Below are positions 18,236 through 26,593 of a stretch of DNA of 64,000 nt, one piece after another. The notes below the pieces were generated by a model, which worked only from the letters and a program-made list of their open reading frames with translations, searched no databases and was not told the origin of the DNA. The translations under genes were made by a program, and so were the position numbers. The stretch comes from Aeromonas sobria (GTDB taxonomy: Bacteria > Pseudomonadota > Gammaproteobacteria > Enterobacterales > Aeromonadaceae), in the NCBI RefSeq assembly GCF_000820145.1, contig NZ_CDBW01000016.1, positions 1-64,000 of the forward strand, given 5' to 3'. Numbering within the stretch: position 1 is the first letter of the stretch; the number at the start of each line of letters is the position of its first letter.

Positions 18236-18814
18236 TCAGTCGTTTAACCAATCCCACAGTTTGCTGATGCCATAGGCAGCGACTACGCCCACGGCAATCG
18301 GTGCTAGCAGTGGGGCAGCGGCAATACCGGTAACGGACACCACGGTCGCAGCGGCGCTACTGCTGCCAGCAGTCGTGGTCAGCGTGCTGGCAGCAAGTCC
18401 TGCTGTTGCACTGGTGGCCGCTTTCCCCAGCGTATGGCGAGCCACTTCGGCAGCCACGACGGTTGCAACAGCGGTCTGCAGTAACTTGGGGGGACGTGCA
18501 AGCCCTTCGATGCACCAGGTAACAAATTGCTCACCACTTGCAAATGGTTGGCCTTGCGCACCTTCGCTGAGCCGTGCGTAGGCCCGCGTCAGACACTCCT
18601 CTCTACTGAACAAGCGCATGGCATGGGGCTTGACCTCAATGACGCGGTGTTGGCTGAATTGAGCCAACGAGGTCAGCGCCAATTGGCCTGAGTGTTCACC
18701 AGCAGAGTCTGGTAGACAGTGAATGACCTGGTCATGGCCAACAAAGAGTCCGTGATGGTGGCCTTCAGGCTGTGGTGCAACCAGGTGATCGCCAATAATG
18801 AAATGTCGTGTCAT
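18236..18814 (-). CDS. LRAT/NC-domain-like protein without the usual catalytic Cys
   Basis: The first 105 residues resemble lecithin:retinol acyltransferase (NC domain, permuted NlpC/P60) proteins: GDHLV near the start, HHGLFVG (residues 20-26) supplying the histidine, and a later EQFVTWC segment. In active members the cysteine sits in an NCEHF motif; here the aligned residues are SGEQF (93-97), so the nucleophile seems to be lost, unless C101 substitutes. The C-terminal half is rich in Ala, Thr and Val with hydrophobic stretches (about 115-190), suggesting membrane insertion. Function is unknown. Confidence 0.6.
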   Translation of the reverse strand: MTRHFIIGDHLVAPQPEGHHHGLFVGHDQVIHCLPDSAGEHSGQLALTSLAQFSQHRVIEVKPHAMRLFSREECLTRAYARLSEGAQGQPFASGEQFVTWCIEGLARPPKLLQTAVATVVAAEVARHTLGKAATSATAGLAASTLTTTAGSSSAAATVVSVTGIAAAPLLAPIAVGVVAAYGISKLWDWLND

Positions 18815-18848
18815 GGGGTGATGATCCTATTAAGGGGTTGGAAATGAA

Positions 18849-18879
18849 AAAGGGCGTCACCATTACGGTGACGCCCTTT
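18849..18879 (-). terminator. Intrinsic terminator after the 151-residue exported protein
   Basis: The arms AAAGGGCGTCACC and GGTGACGCCCTTT (13 bp) enclose a 5-nt loop and, read on the minus strand, run into TTTTTCATTT. It lies 24 nt downstream of the gene at 18903-19358. Confidence 0.85.
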
Positions 18880-18902
18880 GGCTTTGCTTTTTCGTGAGTG
18901 GG

Positions 18903-19358
18903 TTACTTGCTGCCCAAGGTGATCTTCAGTGGTTGATGAAACTCGGGAGTGAAGGTTGATACCGGCAGTCGGGTGACTTGGTTGTGTGCCAGTACCTCGG
19001 TCGCCTGGATAATGGCGATGGACTTGGCCTGATCTACCTGTTCGCAATCCACTTCTGTAAAGCCTCCGCCATAGCGGGTAGCCGAGCTCCCGCCGAATGG
19101 CTCAACCTCCAGCGTTGACTCGGCCAGCGCTTTGCCCTTCTTGTCATTAAACTGCAGCGAGATGTACAAGTGACCAAACTCATCTGCTCCACCACTATCG
19201 AGGGAAAAGTGGTACGCACAGACGCCTTGGTTGGCGTATACAGTGTCGGTGTGTTGGATAGCGAGGTAGCGCTGTTCTTCTGCATGGCTGGTATTTGCCC
19301 ACAGCAATCCACAAGTTATCAGGGCAGCTATAGAGCATTTAGTTTTAACGATGTTCAT
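18903..19358 (-). CDS. Exported hypothetical protein, 151 residues
   Basis: A classical signal peptide (Lys-rich start, hydrophobic core to about residue 25, cleavage after SHA) predicts export to the periplasm or beyond. Two cysteines in the mature part (VCAYHF and VDCEQV) could form a disulfide. No family is recognised. It starts 3 nt after the stop of the 279-residue exported protein, so the two are co-transcribed. Confidence 0.65.
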   Translation of the reverse strand: MNIVKTKCSIAALITCGLLWANTSHAEEQRYLAIQHTDTVYANQGVCAYHFSLDSGGADEFGHLYISLQFNDKKGKALAESTLEVEPFGGSSATRYGGGFTEVDCEQVDQAKSIAIIQATEVLAHNQVTRLPVSTFTPEFHQPLKITLGSK

Positions 19359-19361
19359 GGT

Positions 19362-20201
19362 TCACCCGTTGTAATAGTCACAAGTGGAGGTCAACTTCAT
19401 GGATTTCGCTGTCCATATGGCTTCTTGGCCCGGCTTGCCGTAGACGTTGTAGACGCTCAGGGTTGATGCGGAAAGAATGGAGTTAACGAGTTGGGTCCAC
19501 TCTGCCTGGTTTCTGACTGTCCCAGAGAGGCGTTTACCATCGACTTCAATTTCATGGACGGTCGCTGAGGCGTCATAAGCTCTGGTATATCGGAGGTTGG
19601 AGTGCAGGTGACTCCAACCCGGCATTTGATAGGCGCATTTGATCTCCAGCACATACCGGGAATAGTCCTTGCCTTGAGTCAAAATGTAGCTAAGGCCATA
19701 TTTATCTTCTTGCACAATCCACTGTGCCGGAGGGCCTTTCGGCGTGTCCAGTTTTCGGGGTTTCTGGGCATTTTCTTCCGCCTTGCTCCAAGATGCCCCC
19801 TTACCCGCTTTACGTATTTCTCCCCACATCCAGGCATCTAGCGGATAGCGCTTGATGAGTCGGTCACCGACCATGATATCGACGTTGTTCAGCCGATTGT
19901 AGGTATTGACCTCGATACTGGCGGAGGAGCTGCAAGTGCCGGTATCGAGCTTTTTAAAGCTGCGACTGGCGTGTTCGGCAACCAGCAGATCGCCAGTGGC
20001 ACAGCCCGTTTGGGAGCGGTTGTTGACTAAGGCAAGGTAGTGGCTGTTTTTGTAGATCAGCTCACAGGTACGTTTGTTATTACACGCTTGAGCCAAGGTG
20101 GTGCCATCACTGTCTTGATAGGACCAGATGTCATTGGTGTTGCTGGCCATGACAATCGGTGCAGTGACTGCCAGGGTGAGCAATGGAACGAGTCGTTTCA
20201 T
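19362..20201 (-). CDS. Exported hypothetical protein, 279 residues
   Basis: The signal peptide runs MKRLVPLLTLAVTAPIVMAS. The mature protein has several cysteines (ACNNKRTC, GCATGD, GTC, KCAY, TCDYY) compatible with disulfides in the periplasm. I recognise no family. It heads the two-gene exported unit, transcribed divergently from the XRE regulator, whose candidate operators lie in the shared 161-bp spacer and may control this unit as well. Confidence 0.65.
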   Translation of the reverse strand: MKRLVPLLTLAVTAPIVMASNTNDIWSYQDSDGTTLAQACNNKRTCELIYKNSHYLALVNNRSQTGCATGDLLVAEHASRSFKKLDTGTCSSSASIEVNTYNRLNNVDIMVGDRLIKRYPLDAWMWGEIRKAGKGASWSKAEENAQKPRKLDTPKGPPAQWIVQEDKYGLSYILTQGKDYSRYVLEIKCAYQMPGWSHLHSNLRYTRAYDASATVHEIEVDGKRLSGTVRNQAEWTQLVNSILSASTLSVYNVYGKPGQEAIWTAKSMKLTSTCDYYNG

Positions 20202-20278
20202 GAGAACTCCTGTTGGTAGTAAGTCGTAGAGAAGGGGATAACCCTAGTTCGGTTAGATAGGCAGAAAATGCCCAATAA

Positions 20279-20293
20279 CAACCTATTAGGTTG
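20279..20293. promoter_or_regulatory. Palindrome O1 in the XRE divergent region
   Basis: CAACCTATTAGGTTG is a perfect 15-bp palindrome centred between the divergent XRE gene and exported-protein genes. It shares its half-site with a second palindrome 41 bp downstream. Confidence 0.55.
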
Positions 20294-20334
20294 ATCCTCG
20301 CCTTTTGTGGTTCTTCATGTCAACGAGTCCACCC

Positions 20335-20351
20335 TCAACCATAGGGGTTGA
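20335..20351. promoter_or_regulatory. Palindrome O2 overlapping the XRE leader
   Basis: TCAACC and GGTTGA flank ATAGG, 1 nt before the GGAGG ribosome binding site of the XRE gene. The half-site matches O1. The pair looks like an autoregulatory operator set. Confidence 0.55.
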
Positions 20352-20362
20352 TTGGAGGACTT

Positions 20363-20713
20363 ATGACAGATATCAACTTTGAGCAGTTAGCCAAGAACGT
20401 GGGCAAGGCTATTGGGCGTCAGCGTAACCAGGCCGGGTTTACCCAAGAGCAGGTGGCTGAACACCTCAATATCGGGATGGAGGCCGTCTCTCGAATGGAG
20501 CGAGGGATTGTGGTGCCGACCGTGGTGCGGCTGGCAGAGCTTGCTCAATTGTTTGGTTGCGAGCTGGCGGACTTTCTGCGCGAGACCAGCAACCGCCCGA
20601 CCGAGCAGGGCATTGTGCTGAGCCAGCAACTGGCCCGGCTCGATGATGCTGACCGAACTCTGTTGCTGGAAACGGTAGAACGGTTGGTGGAGCGGTTGGC
20701 TCGCCCCCGCTGA
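20363..20713 (+). CDS. XRE-family helix-turn-helix regulator
   Basis: The 116-residue protein has an N-terminal HTH_3 domain (about residues 15-70: IGRQRNQAGFTQEQVAEHL, then GMEAVSRMERG and LAELAQLFGC). ATG 20363 was chosen because GGAGG lies 5 nt upstream; an in-frame TTG at 20348 is less likely. The short C-terminal region is helical and may dimerise. It is transcribed away from the exported-protein pair and convergent with the recombination genes. Two related palindromes upstream suggest autoregulation. Confidence 0.85.
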   Translation: MTDINFEQLAKNVGKAIGRQRNQAGFTQEQVAEHLNIGMEAVSRMERGIVVPTVVRLAELAQLFGCELADFLRETSNRPTEQGIVLSQQLARLDDADRTLLLETVERLVERLARPR

Positions 20714-20724
20714 TCATCCGCTAT

Positions 20725-21705
20725 TCACTGGGGAGGGGATGGGCTCCCTTTCCCCAATTTGTTGGTGAGCGGACTCCTTCTTGGTTGCGGCCTCTGTGGT
20801 GTTCTGGTTGCTTGGCTCTGCGGTGCGGCATACGAGGTAGTCGCCTCCACACCAGCGTTACCATTCGCCGTCTCGCCGCTGTTGGCTTCGGGATAGAACT
20901 CCTCCAGCAACATCGGCACCTCTTCATCGATATCCTCAAACTGGCCGTTACGCAGCAGCTCGCGAGCAGTCTGCTCCATATGCTCGATGGCCAAGCCTGC
21001 TTCTTGGTCACGCTGGGCGGCTTCCTGTGCCAGCCTGACTGCCTCAGTCAGGTTGGTCTCTTCCCGCAAGGTCAAATCTACGTAGTAGACCGGTGTGCGG
21101 TAGGACTGGGTGGTGCTTTTGGCCCGCAGCCGCAGGGTGAGCGGCAGATAGCGGGTATGACCCCCGCTCACAGCCTCCAGGTACTTGAGCCGTGCCGCCA
21201 AGGTTCGCACTGAGTTGTAGCCGGTGGTTCGGAAGATAAAGCTGCCCAGCTCATCCCCTTGCCCCTCCACAAACAAGTTCAGTCGCCCGTACAGCTTGCA
21301 ACCCTGTTGGCCTGCAAAGGCGCAGCGCTCTGGTCCAGGGCAGCTGACCTCCTCTATGCCTTGTGCCCCCACGCGTCTTGCCACCTCCCCATTTCCGATA
21401 CACAGCGGCCTGCCGGTTTGCCGGTCAAAGGCGCTGTATTCCGCCCGCAGATTCAAGTCGCTGTCGTTGAACAGCACCCGCACCGGAATTGCGCGGATCT
21501 TGGTTTGCTCCTGCCCTTGGCCACTTTTCTGCGATGAGTAGTGTTGATGCAGGGGATGGAGTAACCATCCCCCTTTTTGTTGTACCTGGGTGGTGAGGGT
21601 GAAGCTGTCGTCCTTCTCCGGTACCCATTTATCCTGTTTTTGCACCAGCTTGCCGATGCAGATCCGCCCGATCACGGGCGGGGTGATCGCCAGTCCTTTG
21701 ATCAT
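20725..21705 (-). CDS. Recombination directionality factor-like (Gp3-like) protein
   Basis: The 326-residue protein has a cysteine-containing segment (SCPGPERCAFAGQQGCKLYG, about residues 132-151) followed by a beta-rich stretch with FRTTGYNSVRTLAARL. This resembles Gp3-like factors and proteins labelled 'hydrolase or metal-binding' on integrative elements. The C-terminal 60 residues are low-complexity and probably disordered. Its start overlaps the YqaJ exonuclease stop by 4 nt, supporting a role in element recombination. The directionality-factor assignment is tentative. Confidence 0.55.
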   Translation of the reverse strand: MIKGLAITPPVIGRICIGKLVQKQDKWVPEKDDSFTLTTQVQQKGGWLLHPLHQHYSSQKSGQGQEQTKIRAIPVRVLFNDSDLNLRAEYSAFDRQTGRPLCIGNGEVARRVGAQGIEEVSCPGPERCAFAGQQGCKLYGRLNLFVEGQGDELGSFIFRTTGYNSVRTLAARLKYLEAVSGGHTRYLPLTLRLRAKSTTQSYRTPVYYVDLTLREETNLTEAVRLAQEAAQRDQEAGLAIEHMEQTARELLRNGQFEDIDEEVPMLLEEFYPEANSGETANGNAGVEATTSYAAPQSQATRTPQRPQPRRSPLTNKLGKGSPSPPQ

Positions 21706-22691
21706 GGTGTTTGCCTCAAGGGTTGAATGGTGAAACGGCGCACGCCGGGCACCGGTTTGACGTAACGGGTGAGCAGGTCTGGATGATCCTGACCGAGCTT
21801 ATCCAGATCCGGTGCCAGCCGGTCTTTACTGCGCTTCCAGGTGATCTTGCCATCGGCAAACAGCCCGGCAGTGGCTTCGCCCAAAGTGGCCTGTAGCCGC
21901 TGCTTGAGCTGTGACTCCTGCAGCTCGACAGCTTCTTTCTGCTGACGCAATCGCAGCAGTTCGCCAAAGAGCTGGTTGAACTCGGGAGAATCGGAGAGAT
22001 CCACCGTCTGGCCATCGTCATGCGGAAACAGCCAGCTCAGGGCATTGGCGGCATCATTGGAGCCGTCAGGCTCGGGCTGCTGGTCTTGTTGCACCATCTG
22101 CCAGAACTGCGCTTCCCGCTCGGTGAGATCCTGGATCTTCTCCTCATCGCGCTCGATGCGGTAAATCCGAAAATCCTGGCCGCCGATCAGCACTGCCACC
22201 TCAGCCCAGGCATGGCCGGTGACGGCCAGTTGATGGAGTACCTGACACTGGTAAGCCACCGGCACCCCTTCCTCCCACTGGGGGGCGCTGTGATAGCTGG
22301 CAGTCTTGATCTCCAGAATGCCCGGCCCATCGGGGTGGCCGACTACCTCCCGATCGAGGTTGGCGAGCATGAAGGGTTGATCGGGGTGTTGCAGCACTGC
22401 ATTGACCCGACGCACCTTGTAGCCGGTGCGTTTGGCGTAGACCTGCGCCAACACCGGCTCCAGCTCGATACCCCACAGCACCGCTTCCTTGTGGGAGATA
22501 TCCTCCGGCTCTTTGCGGCCGGTCTTCTCCAGCCAAAGGCTGAGCGGGCATTTGTAAGGGGAGAGGCCTACAGCCACGGCAGCATCGGAGGAGCCAATGC
22601 CGAGTTTGCGGATAGCGAGCCACTGCTCGCGGGTTAACTGGGTAGTAGAGGCCAGCCGCAGGGCTTGGCCATACTTGGCTTTTGCTTTCAT
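21702..22691 (-). CDS. YqaJ-family viral recombinase / lambda exonuclease-like nuclease
   Basis: YqaJ nucleases resect double-stranded DNA ends for single-strand annealing. The 329-residue protein shows the fold's signatures: IGSSDAAVAVGLSPY near the start, EAVLWGIELEPV, DREVVG (catalytic Asp region) and LEIKTAS (the E-x-K pair) followed by YQCQVLHQLAVTG. The start has AAGGAGT upstream. No Bet/RecT annealing partner is visible in the window. Confidence 0.88.
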   Translation of the reverse strand: MKAKAKYGQALRLASTTQLTREQWLAIRKLGIGSSDAAVAVGLSPYKCPLSLWLEKTGRKEPEDISHKEAVLWGIELEPVLAQVYAKRTGYKVRRVNAVLQHPDQPFMLANLDREVVGHPDGPGILEIKTASYHSAPQWEEGVPVAYQCQVLHQLAVTGHAWAEVAVLIGGQDFRIYRIERDEEKIQDLTEREAQFWQMVQQDQQPEPDGSNDAANALSWLFPHDDGQTVDLSDSPEFNQLFGELLRLRQQKEAVELQESQLKQRLQATLGEATAGLFADGKITWKRSKDRLAPDLDKLGQDHPDLLTRYVKPVPGVRRFTIQPLRQTP

Positions 22692-22785
22692 GACGACTCC
22701 TTGTTGACGGCATAAATGGCTACGCCCGGATTGGCTTGCGCCAGTCCGGGTGAGGTCGTTATGCGGTTTGAATGGGGAAGCGGAA

Positions 22786-23736
22786 TTACTGCAGCAGAGT
22801 GAGTGCCTGATTCAGGGCTTGGGATTTGAGTTGAGCGCCCTGACCAAACCAGGCGGAATCGAGCCGGTGATCTTGGCTGCGAGCACGGCGATGATGGTCC
22901 ACGTATTCGGTGACCGCATTGACCAGCCCCCAGGCGGTATTGCGGGAGCTGGCAAGCTCTGAGCCCATACCCGCGCCCTGATAGAGCTCATGCAGCCGTT
23001 GTACCGGCTTGGTGAGAATGATGTTCTCCTCATCGAGCGGTTGCGCCAGCAAGTCGCTGAAAAAGCGCAGCGCCTCTTCGGGGGCGACGGGTCGTTGTGC
23101 CAGCGCCTTGGTTTGTGTCTTGAATTCATCCCAATGAGAGAGCCCGAGCCCAAGCGACTCTTTGACGGCTGCCGCGTCGAACTGAGTGGAGTGGGGTACC
23201 TTGATGGCGCCGGTAGCGCCGCGCAGTGCCATCTGCAGGGTGTTGTTGCAAACCACCCGCAAAGAGGTGAACTGCGCCGTGGTACAGAGCGTGCCGTCGC
23301 AACTGGTCGCCAGCAGCAGATAGGACTTTACTAAGTCATTGCCTTTGAGTTTTAGATCATGGCCGGTCTTAGCCAGTGCCCACAGCTTGCGGCCACCTTT
23401 GAGTGAGCCTGCGGTCTCCAGCTCAAAGCCACCGGCTTCCACCAGGTCTTGATAGAAGTGCAGCACCTCGTGAGGCTGTACCACGTTGTAGCGGCTTGAG
23501 ACCACCGACAGGGGGGCGAGGGTATCGGAGCGATACAGCACCTTGCTGTCGCTGTAGGGGCGAATATGCAACGCATCGGAGGCGACGTTAAACATCACGT
23601 CGCTCTGCTCGATAGTCCAATTCATCCCGGCTGCCTGTAGCCAGATATCGAGAGATTGTTGCGGGGGTAAAACATTGCCAAGGCCATGCCAGGGCGTTTG
23701 ACCGGTGTAGGCCATCGTATCGATCAGGTGAGCCAT
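22786..23736 (-). CDS. DUF932 (phage/plasmid-like) protein
   Basis: The 316-residue protein begins MAHLIDTMAYTGQTPWHGLG, the characteristic start of DUF932 proteins, and contains NNTLQMAL further on. ATG 23736 has GGAG 7 nt upstream; an ATG 30 nt earlier lacks one. The family is common on conjugative elements and phages; its role is unknown. This is the gene nearest the tRNA-side end of the island. Confidence 0.85.
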   Translation of the reverse strand: MAHLIDTMAYTGQTPWHGLGNVLPPQQSLDIWLQAAGMNWTIEQSDVMFNVASDALHIRPYSDSKVLYRSDTLAPLSVVSSRYNVVQPHEVLHFYQDLVEAGGFELETAGSLKGGRKLWALAKTGHDLKLKGNDLVKSYLLLATSCDGTLCTTAQFTSLRVVCNNTLQMALRGATGAIKVPHSTQFDAAAVKESLGLGLSHWDEFKTQTKALAQRPVAPEEALRFFSDLLAQPLDEENIILTKPVQRLHELYQGAGMGSELASSRNTAWGLVNAVTEYVDHHRRARSQDHRLDSAWFGQGAQLKSQALNQALTLLQ

Positions 23737-23867
23737 GAGAAATCTCCAATGAAAAAGGGACTGCACAGAGCAGTCCCTTGGGTAGGTTCATGGAGATAAT
23801 ATATATCTGAAATTAATTCAAATGAGACTTATTTGCCTCTCTGGTTTCTAGCTATGGAATGCGCGCT

Positions 23868-23889
23868 GTGGTACCCCGTGTGGTACCCC
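23868..23889. repeat. 12-bp-period direct repeat at the island end
   Basis: GTGGTACCCC occurs twice, separated by GT (23868-23877 and 23880-23889), in the gene-free 209 bp between the last island gene and the tRNA-Arg 3' end. Such repeats often serve as arm-type sites for tyrosine integrases; that role is inferred. Confidence 0.5.
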
Positions 23890-23903
23890 AAGCCAAAAAA
23901 GAC

Positions 23904-23938
23904 CAAGGGGTTAGCATCATGAAGATGCTAACCCCTTG
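23904..23938. terminator. Terminator downstream of tRNA-Arg
   Basis: CAAGGGGTTAGCATC and its exact complement form a 15-bp stem with a 5-nt loop. Read on the minus strand it is followed within 3 nt by TTTTTT, as expected for the tRNA transcript. T residues also follow on the plus strand. Confidence 0.8.
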
Positions 23939-23945
23939 TTTTATA

Positions 23946-24022
23946 TGGTGCTCCCGACTGGAGTCGAACCAGTGGCCTGTCCCTTAGGAGGGGACCGCTC
24001 TATCCTACTGAGCTACGGGAGC
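23946..24022 (-). tRNA. tRNA-Arg (anticodon CCT)
   Basis: The 77-nt gene folds as a full cloverleaf: acceptor GCTCCCG/CGGGAGC, D stem GCTC, anticodon stem GTCCC/GGGAC around the loop CTCCTAA (anticodon CCT, reading AGG), T loop TTCGACT, and an encoded CCA end. It marks the boundary between the island (3' side, lower coordinates) and the conserved flagellar genes. Confidence 0.95.
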
Positions 24023-24072
24023 CTTGTGGCGGGCATTATACAAGAAGCAACTCCCTTTTAAACCCTTGATTT

Positions 24073-25227
24073 TTATTCCAATACTGCCAAATCCCCATTC
24101 TGGATGTTAAACGGTGAATATTTGTTCTGGCTGCTGATGATGGCGCCATCGTCGAATACCTGCACCACTTCGAACAGGCCGTCGGCCGGGTTGCGCATCA
24201 TGCGCGACTTGCCGTAGGGGTCGATGAAGTCGGCGTTGTGCTGGATGCGGAACTGATCGCCAAGCTTGACGCCGTTGCGCCGCCCCAGATTGATGTAGGG
24301 GCCGCGCTCGTTCTGGCCGACCACCCGGGCGGTGACCGGGGCGCAGGTGAGCTGGGCCACCAGATCCTGAGCGGCTTGCTGCAACTGGTAGCTGACCTCC
24401 TGGCCGTAGCTTGACTGCCAGAACTGGCCGCTGCTGCTGCCTACCTGTTCCCGCTTGCCAAAGGTCCAGGTGGCGCGCCCTTCGTAGACCTTGCGGTTGA
24501 CCAGACTGCCGTTGATGCCATCGAACAGGTAGAGCTGCATGCGAAAGTTGCGCACGGGATCCTCATACCAGCTGGTCAGCTGGTTGCCCTGGGGCTCGAT
24601 GGAGAGATCGTCGATGCTGCCGAGCACCAGATACTGGCTGTCGGTACGCAGGCTGAGTGCCTTTATCTCTTCGAGGGCGCTGCGATCCCCCTGTTGCAGA
24701 TGCAGCGGATCGATGCGCAGGTTTTCATCCAGCCACTGGCGCACCGCGACCCCTTGCGGCGCGTTGGCGAGGGTTTCGAACAGCCGGCGCGAGAGGTTTT
24801 CCGGCATGTCGTCCATGGCACCATAGCTTGCCTGATCCGGATAACGCATCCGCAGCCTGACCAGTGTCAAATCCTTGGCGAAGTGCTGGGTCTGGCAGAT
24901 CTGGCGCTCGGCCTGAATATCGGCCACTAGCGTGATATACATGCGGCCGTTGCGCACCTCTTCCCGCTTGAGCCGGTACTGGCGAATGTCACCGCCGGAG
25001 CGGATCTGGATCTGCTCGGAACGCAGGCTGCCATTTTCCAGACGCTGGACGCTGGAGACGGCCGCGCCGCTGGCCAGCAGCGCCTGACGCAGGGCGTCGC
25101 GGGTCGCCTGCTCGCGGGCATAGACCTCATCGCCCCCCAGAATGGCGGCGCTGCCCTGCGCTTCGATAAGCTCGGCTCGGGCGCTCAGGCTGGCCAGCAG
25201 CAGGGTCAACAGCAGCGGTAATTTCAT
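24073..25227 (-). CDS. flgT: FlgT, flagellar H-ring protein
   Basis: FlgT is a periplasmic protein of the H ring around the basal body in Vibrio and Aeromonas polar flagella. The 384-residue product has a signal peptide (MKLPLLLTLLLASLSARA), an N-terminal domain beginning EAQGSAAI, and a C-terminal domain with LGRRNGVKLGDQFRI. I chose ATG 25227 to give this signal peptide; upstream in-frame codons would add 22 residues. It diverges from flgO-flgP. Confidence 0.9.
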   Translation of the reverse strand: MKLPLLLTLLLASLSARAELIEAQGSAAILGGDEVYAREQATRDALRQALLASGAAVSSVQRLENGSLRSEQIQIRSGGDIRQYRLKREEVRNGRMYITLVADIQAERQICQTQHFAKDLTLVRLRMRYPDQASYGAMDDMPENLSRRLFETLANAPQGVAVRQWLDENLRIDPLHLQQGDRSALEEIKALSLRTDSQYLVLGSIDDLSIEPQGNQLTSWYEDPVRNFRMQLYLFDGINGSLVNRKVYEGRATWTFGKREQVGSSSGQFWQSSYGQEVSYQLQQAAQDLVAQLTCAPVTARVVGQNERGPYINLGRRNGVKLGDQFRIQHNADFIDPYGKSRMMRNPADGLFEVVQVFDDGAIISSQNKYSPFNIQNGDLAVLE

Positions 25228-25434
25228 AGCAGATACCTTGAGTTGGCGGGCAGCCGCGCCATTTTTGAGGAAATGGCGCCTGCTGGCCGACATGGATCAC
25301 AACACGTTCCAAGTGGCAGCGCACGTTGGCGCTGACGATGTCCATTAAAAAGCAAGAATCATGCCTCATTCCCGGCTCAAGCTTTGTCCGGCGCGTCCGA
25401 TAATAAGTCAGGTGCAGATACAGGAAAGGTATCC

Positions 25435-26055
25435 ATGAACAAACTCATCACGGCGTTGGCGCTTGCCCTGGCATTGACCGGGTGCGGCTCCGACCCTATC
25501 AATCGGGATCAGGGTGACCCCCGCCAGGCGGCGCAGGGGATGGAGCTCAACTGGCTGGTGGCGCGCATGACCGATCAGCTGATGGAGCGCAAATCGCTGA
25601 CCACCCTGACCGAGCCCATCGCGGTGGCCTCTTTCGTCGATCTCGATACCCTGCAGGATACCAACTGGATGGGGCAGCAGATTGAGGAGAGCTTTATCTA
25701 CGAGCTCAACCGCCGCGGCGAGGTGGTGGTGGACTTCAAGCTGACCGGTAGCATCAAGGTGACGCCGCAGGGGGACTTCGTGCTGAGCCGCAACTATAAG
25801 GAGCTCTCTTCCCGTTTGCCGATCTCCCGCATTCTGGTCGGCACCTTCAGCCGCAACAGCAAGGGAATTCTGGTCAATGCCCGCGTTATCGACATGCGCA
25901 CCAAGATGGTGGAGACCACGGCCCAGAGCCTGATCCCGCAAAAATATCTGTTCGGTGCTAACAATTCGTTTGGTCGGGCATCGATCAATCGCGGTTATCT
26001 GATGCGTGACAGTCAGGCGAGGCCGGGCGGTCATCTGGTCAACCTGACCCCGTGA
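25435..26055 (+). CDS. flgO: FlgO, flagellar outer membrane lipoprotein
   Basis: FlgO is an outer membrane lipoprotein needed for stable flagella in Vibrio. The 206-residue product has a lipoprotein signal (ALALTGC, Cys at residue 16) and the FlgO domain (IAVASFVDLD ... ISRILVGTF ... ARVIDMRT). ATG 25435 follows AGGAAAGG. It is 10 nt upstream of flgP. Confidence 0.9.
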   Translation: MNKLITALALALALTGCGSDPINRDQGDPRQAAQGMELNWLVARMTDQLMERKSLTTLTEPIAVASFVDLDTLQDTNWMGQQIEESFIYELNRRGEVVVDFKLTGSIKVTPQGDFVLSRNYKELSSRLPISRILVGTFSRNSKGILVNARVIDMRTKMVETTAQSLIPQKYLFGANNSFGRASINRGYLMRDSQARPGGHLVNLTP

Positions 26056-26065
26056 GGAGCGAGTC

Positions 26066-26491
26066 ATGAAGATCCTGTTTGGTTGCCTGTTGGCACTCTT
26101 GCTCACCGGTTGCAGCGGCAACCGGGTGGTGGATTACACCCAGGGTGGCAAGCCCGATGATTTTCCGGTGCTCAAGGCGGTGGGGTATGCGGTGATCGAC
26201 ATTCAGCCCGGCCCCTCCCAGTCGGAGAAGATGCTGCAAGCCATTCGCGCCTCCAAGATGGATGCCTATCGTGAGCTGGCCGAGCAGCTCAATGGCCAGC
26301 AGGTGCGTGGCCAGAGTAGCTACCGCGATCTGACCCAGACCTCCAACTCGCTGGATGTGTCGGTGGCAGGCGTGGTGCGCGGTGCCCGGGTGGTTGCCTC
26401 CTATCCCCGTGGCAACACTTATGCCACCGAGATGGAGCTCGATACCCGCGCCCTCTACAACATCAATCAGTTGATGGCCGGTCAGTTCTGA
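26066..26491 (+). CDS. flgP: FlgP, flagellar outer membrane lipoprotein
   Basis: The 141-residue lipoprotein has a lipobox LLTGC and the LPP20-like core (AIRASKMDAYRELAEQLNG, then VVRGARVVASY). FlgP works with FlgO and FlgT in the outer parts of the polar flagellar motor. GAGGAG precedes the ATG. A strong terminator follows. Confidence 0.9.
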   Translation: MKILFGCLLALLLTGCSGNRVVDYTQGGKPDDFPVLKAVGYAVIDIQPGPSQSEKMLQAIRASKMDAYRELAEQLNGQQVRGQSSYRDLTQTSNSLDVSVAGVVRGARVVASYPRGNTYATEMELDTRALYNINQLMAGQF

Positions 26492-26535
26492 GTTGATTGC
26501 CTGACCTGAAAACAGGCATCAACACAGGCATCAAA

Positions 26536-26566
26536 ACAAAAGGCGAGCATGGTGCTCGCCTTTTGT
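26536..26566. terminator. Bidirectional terminator between flgP and pheA
   Basis: ACAAAAGGCGAGCA and its exact complement flank a 3-nt loop; the arms supply A and T runs on both sides. It lies between the convergent flgP and pheA. Confidence 0.9.
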
Positions 26567-26593
26567 CGTTCTGGTTTTGTCATTCAGGGCTGT

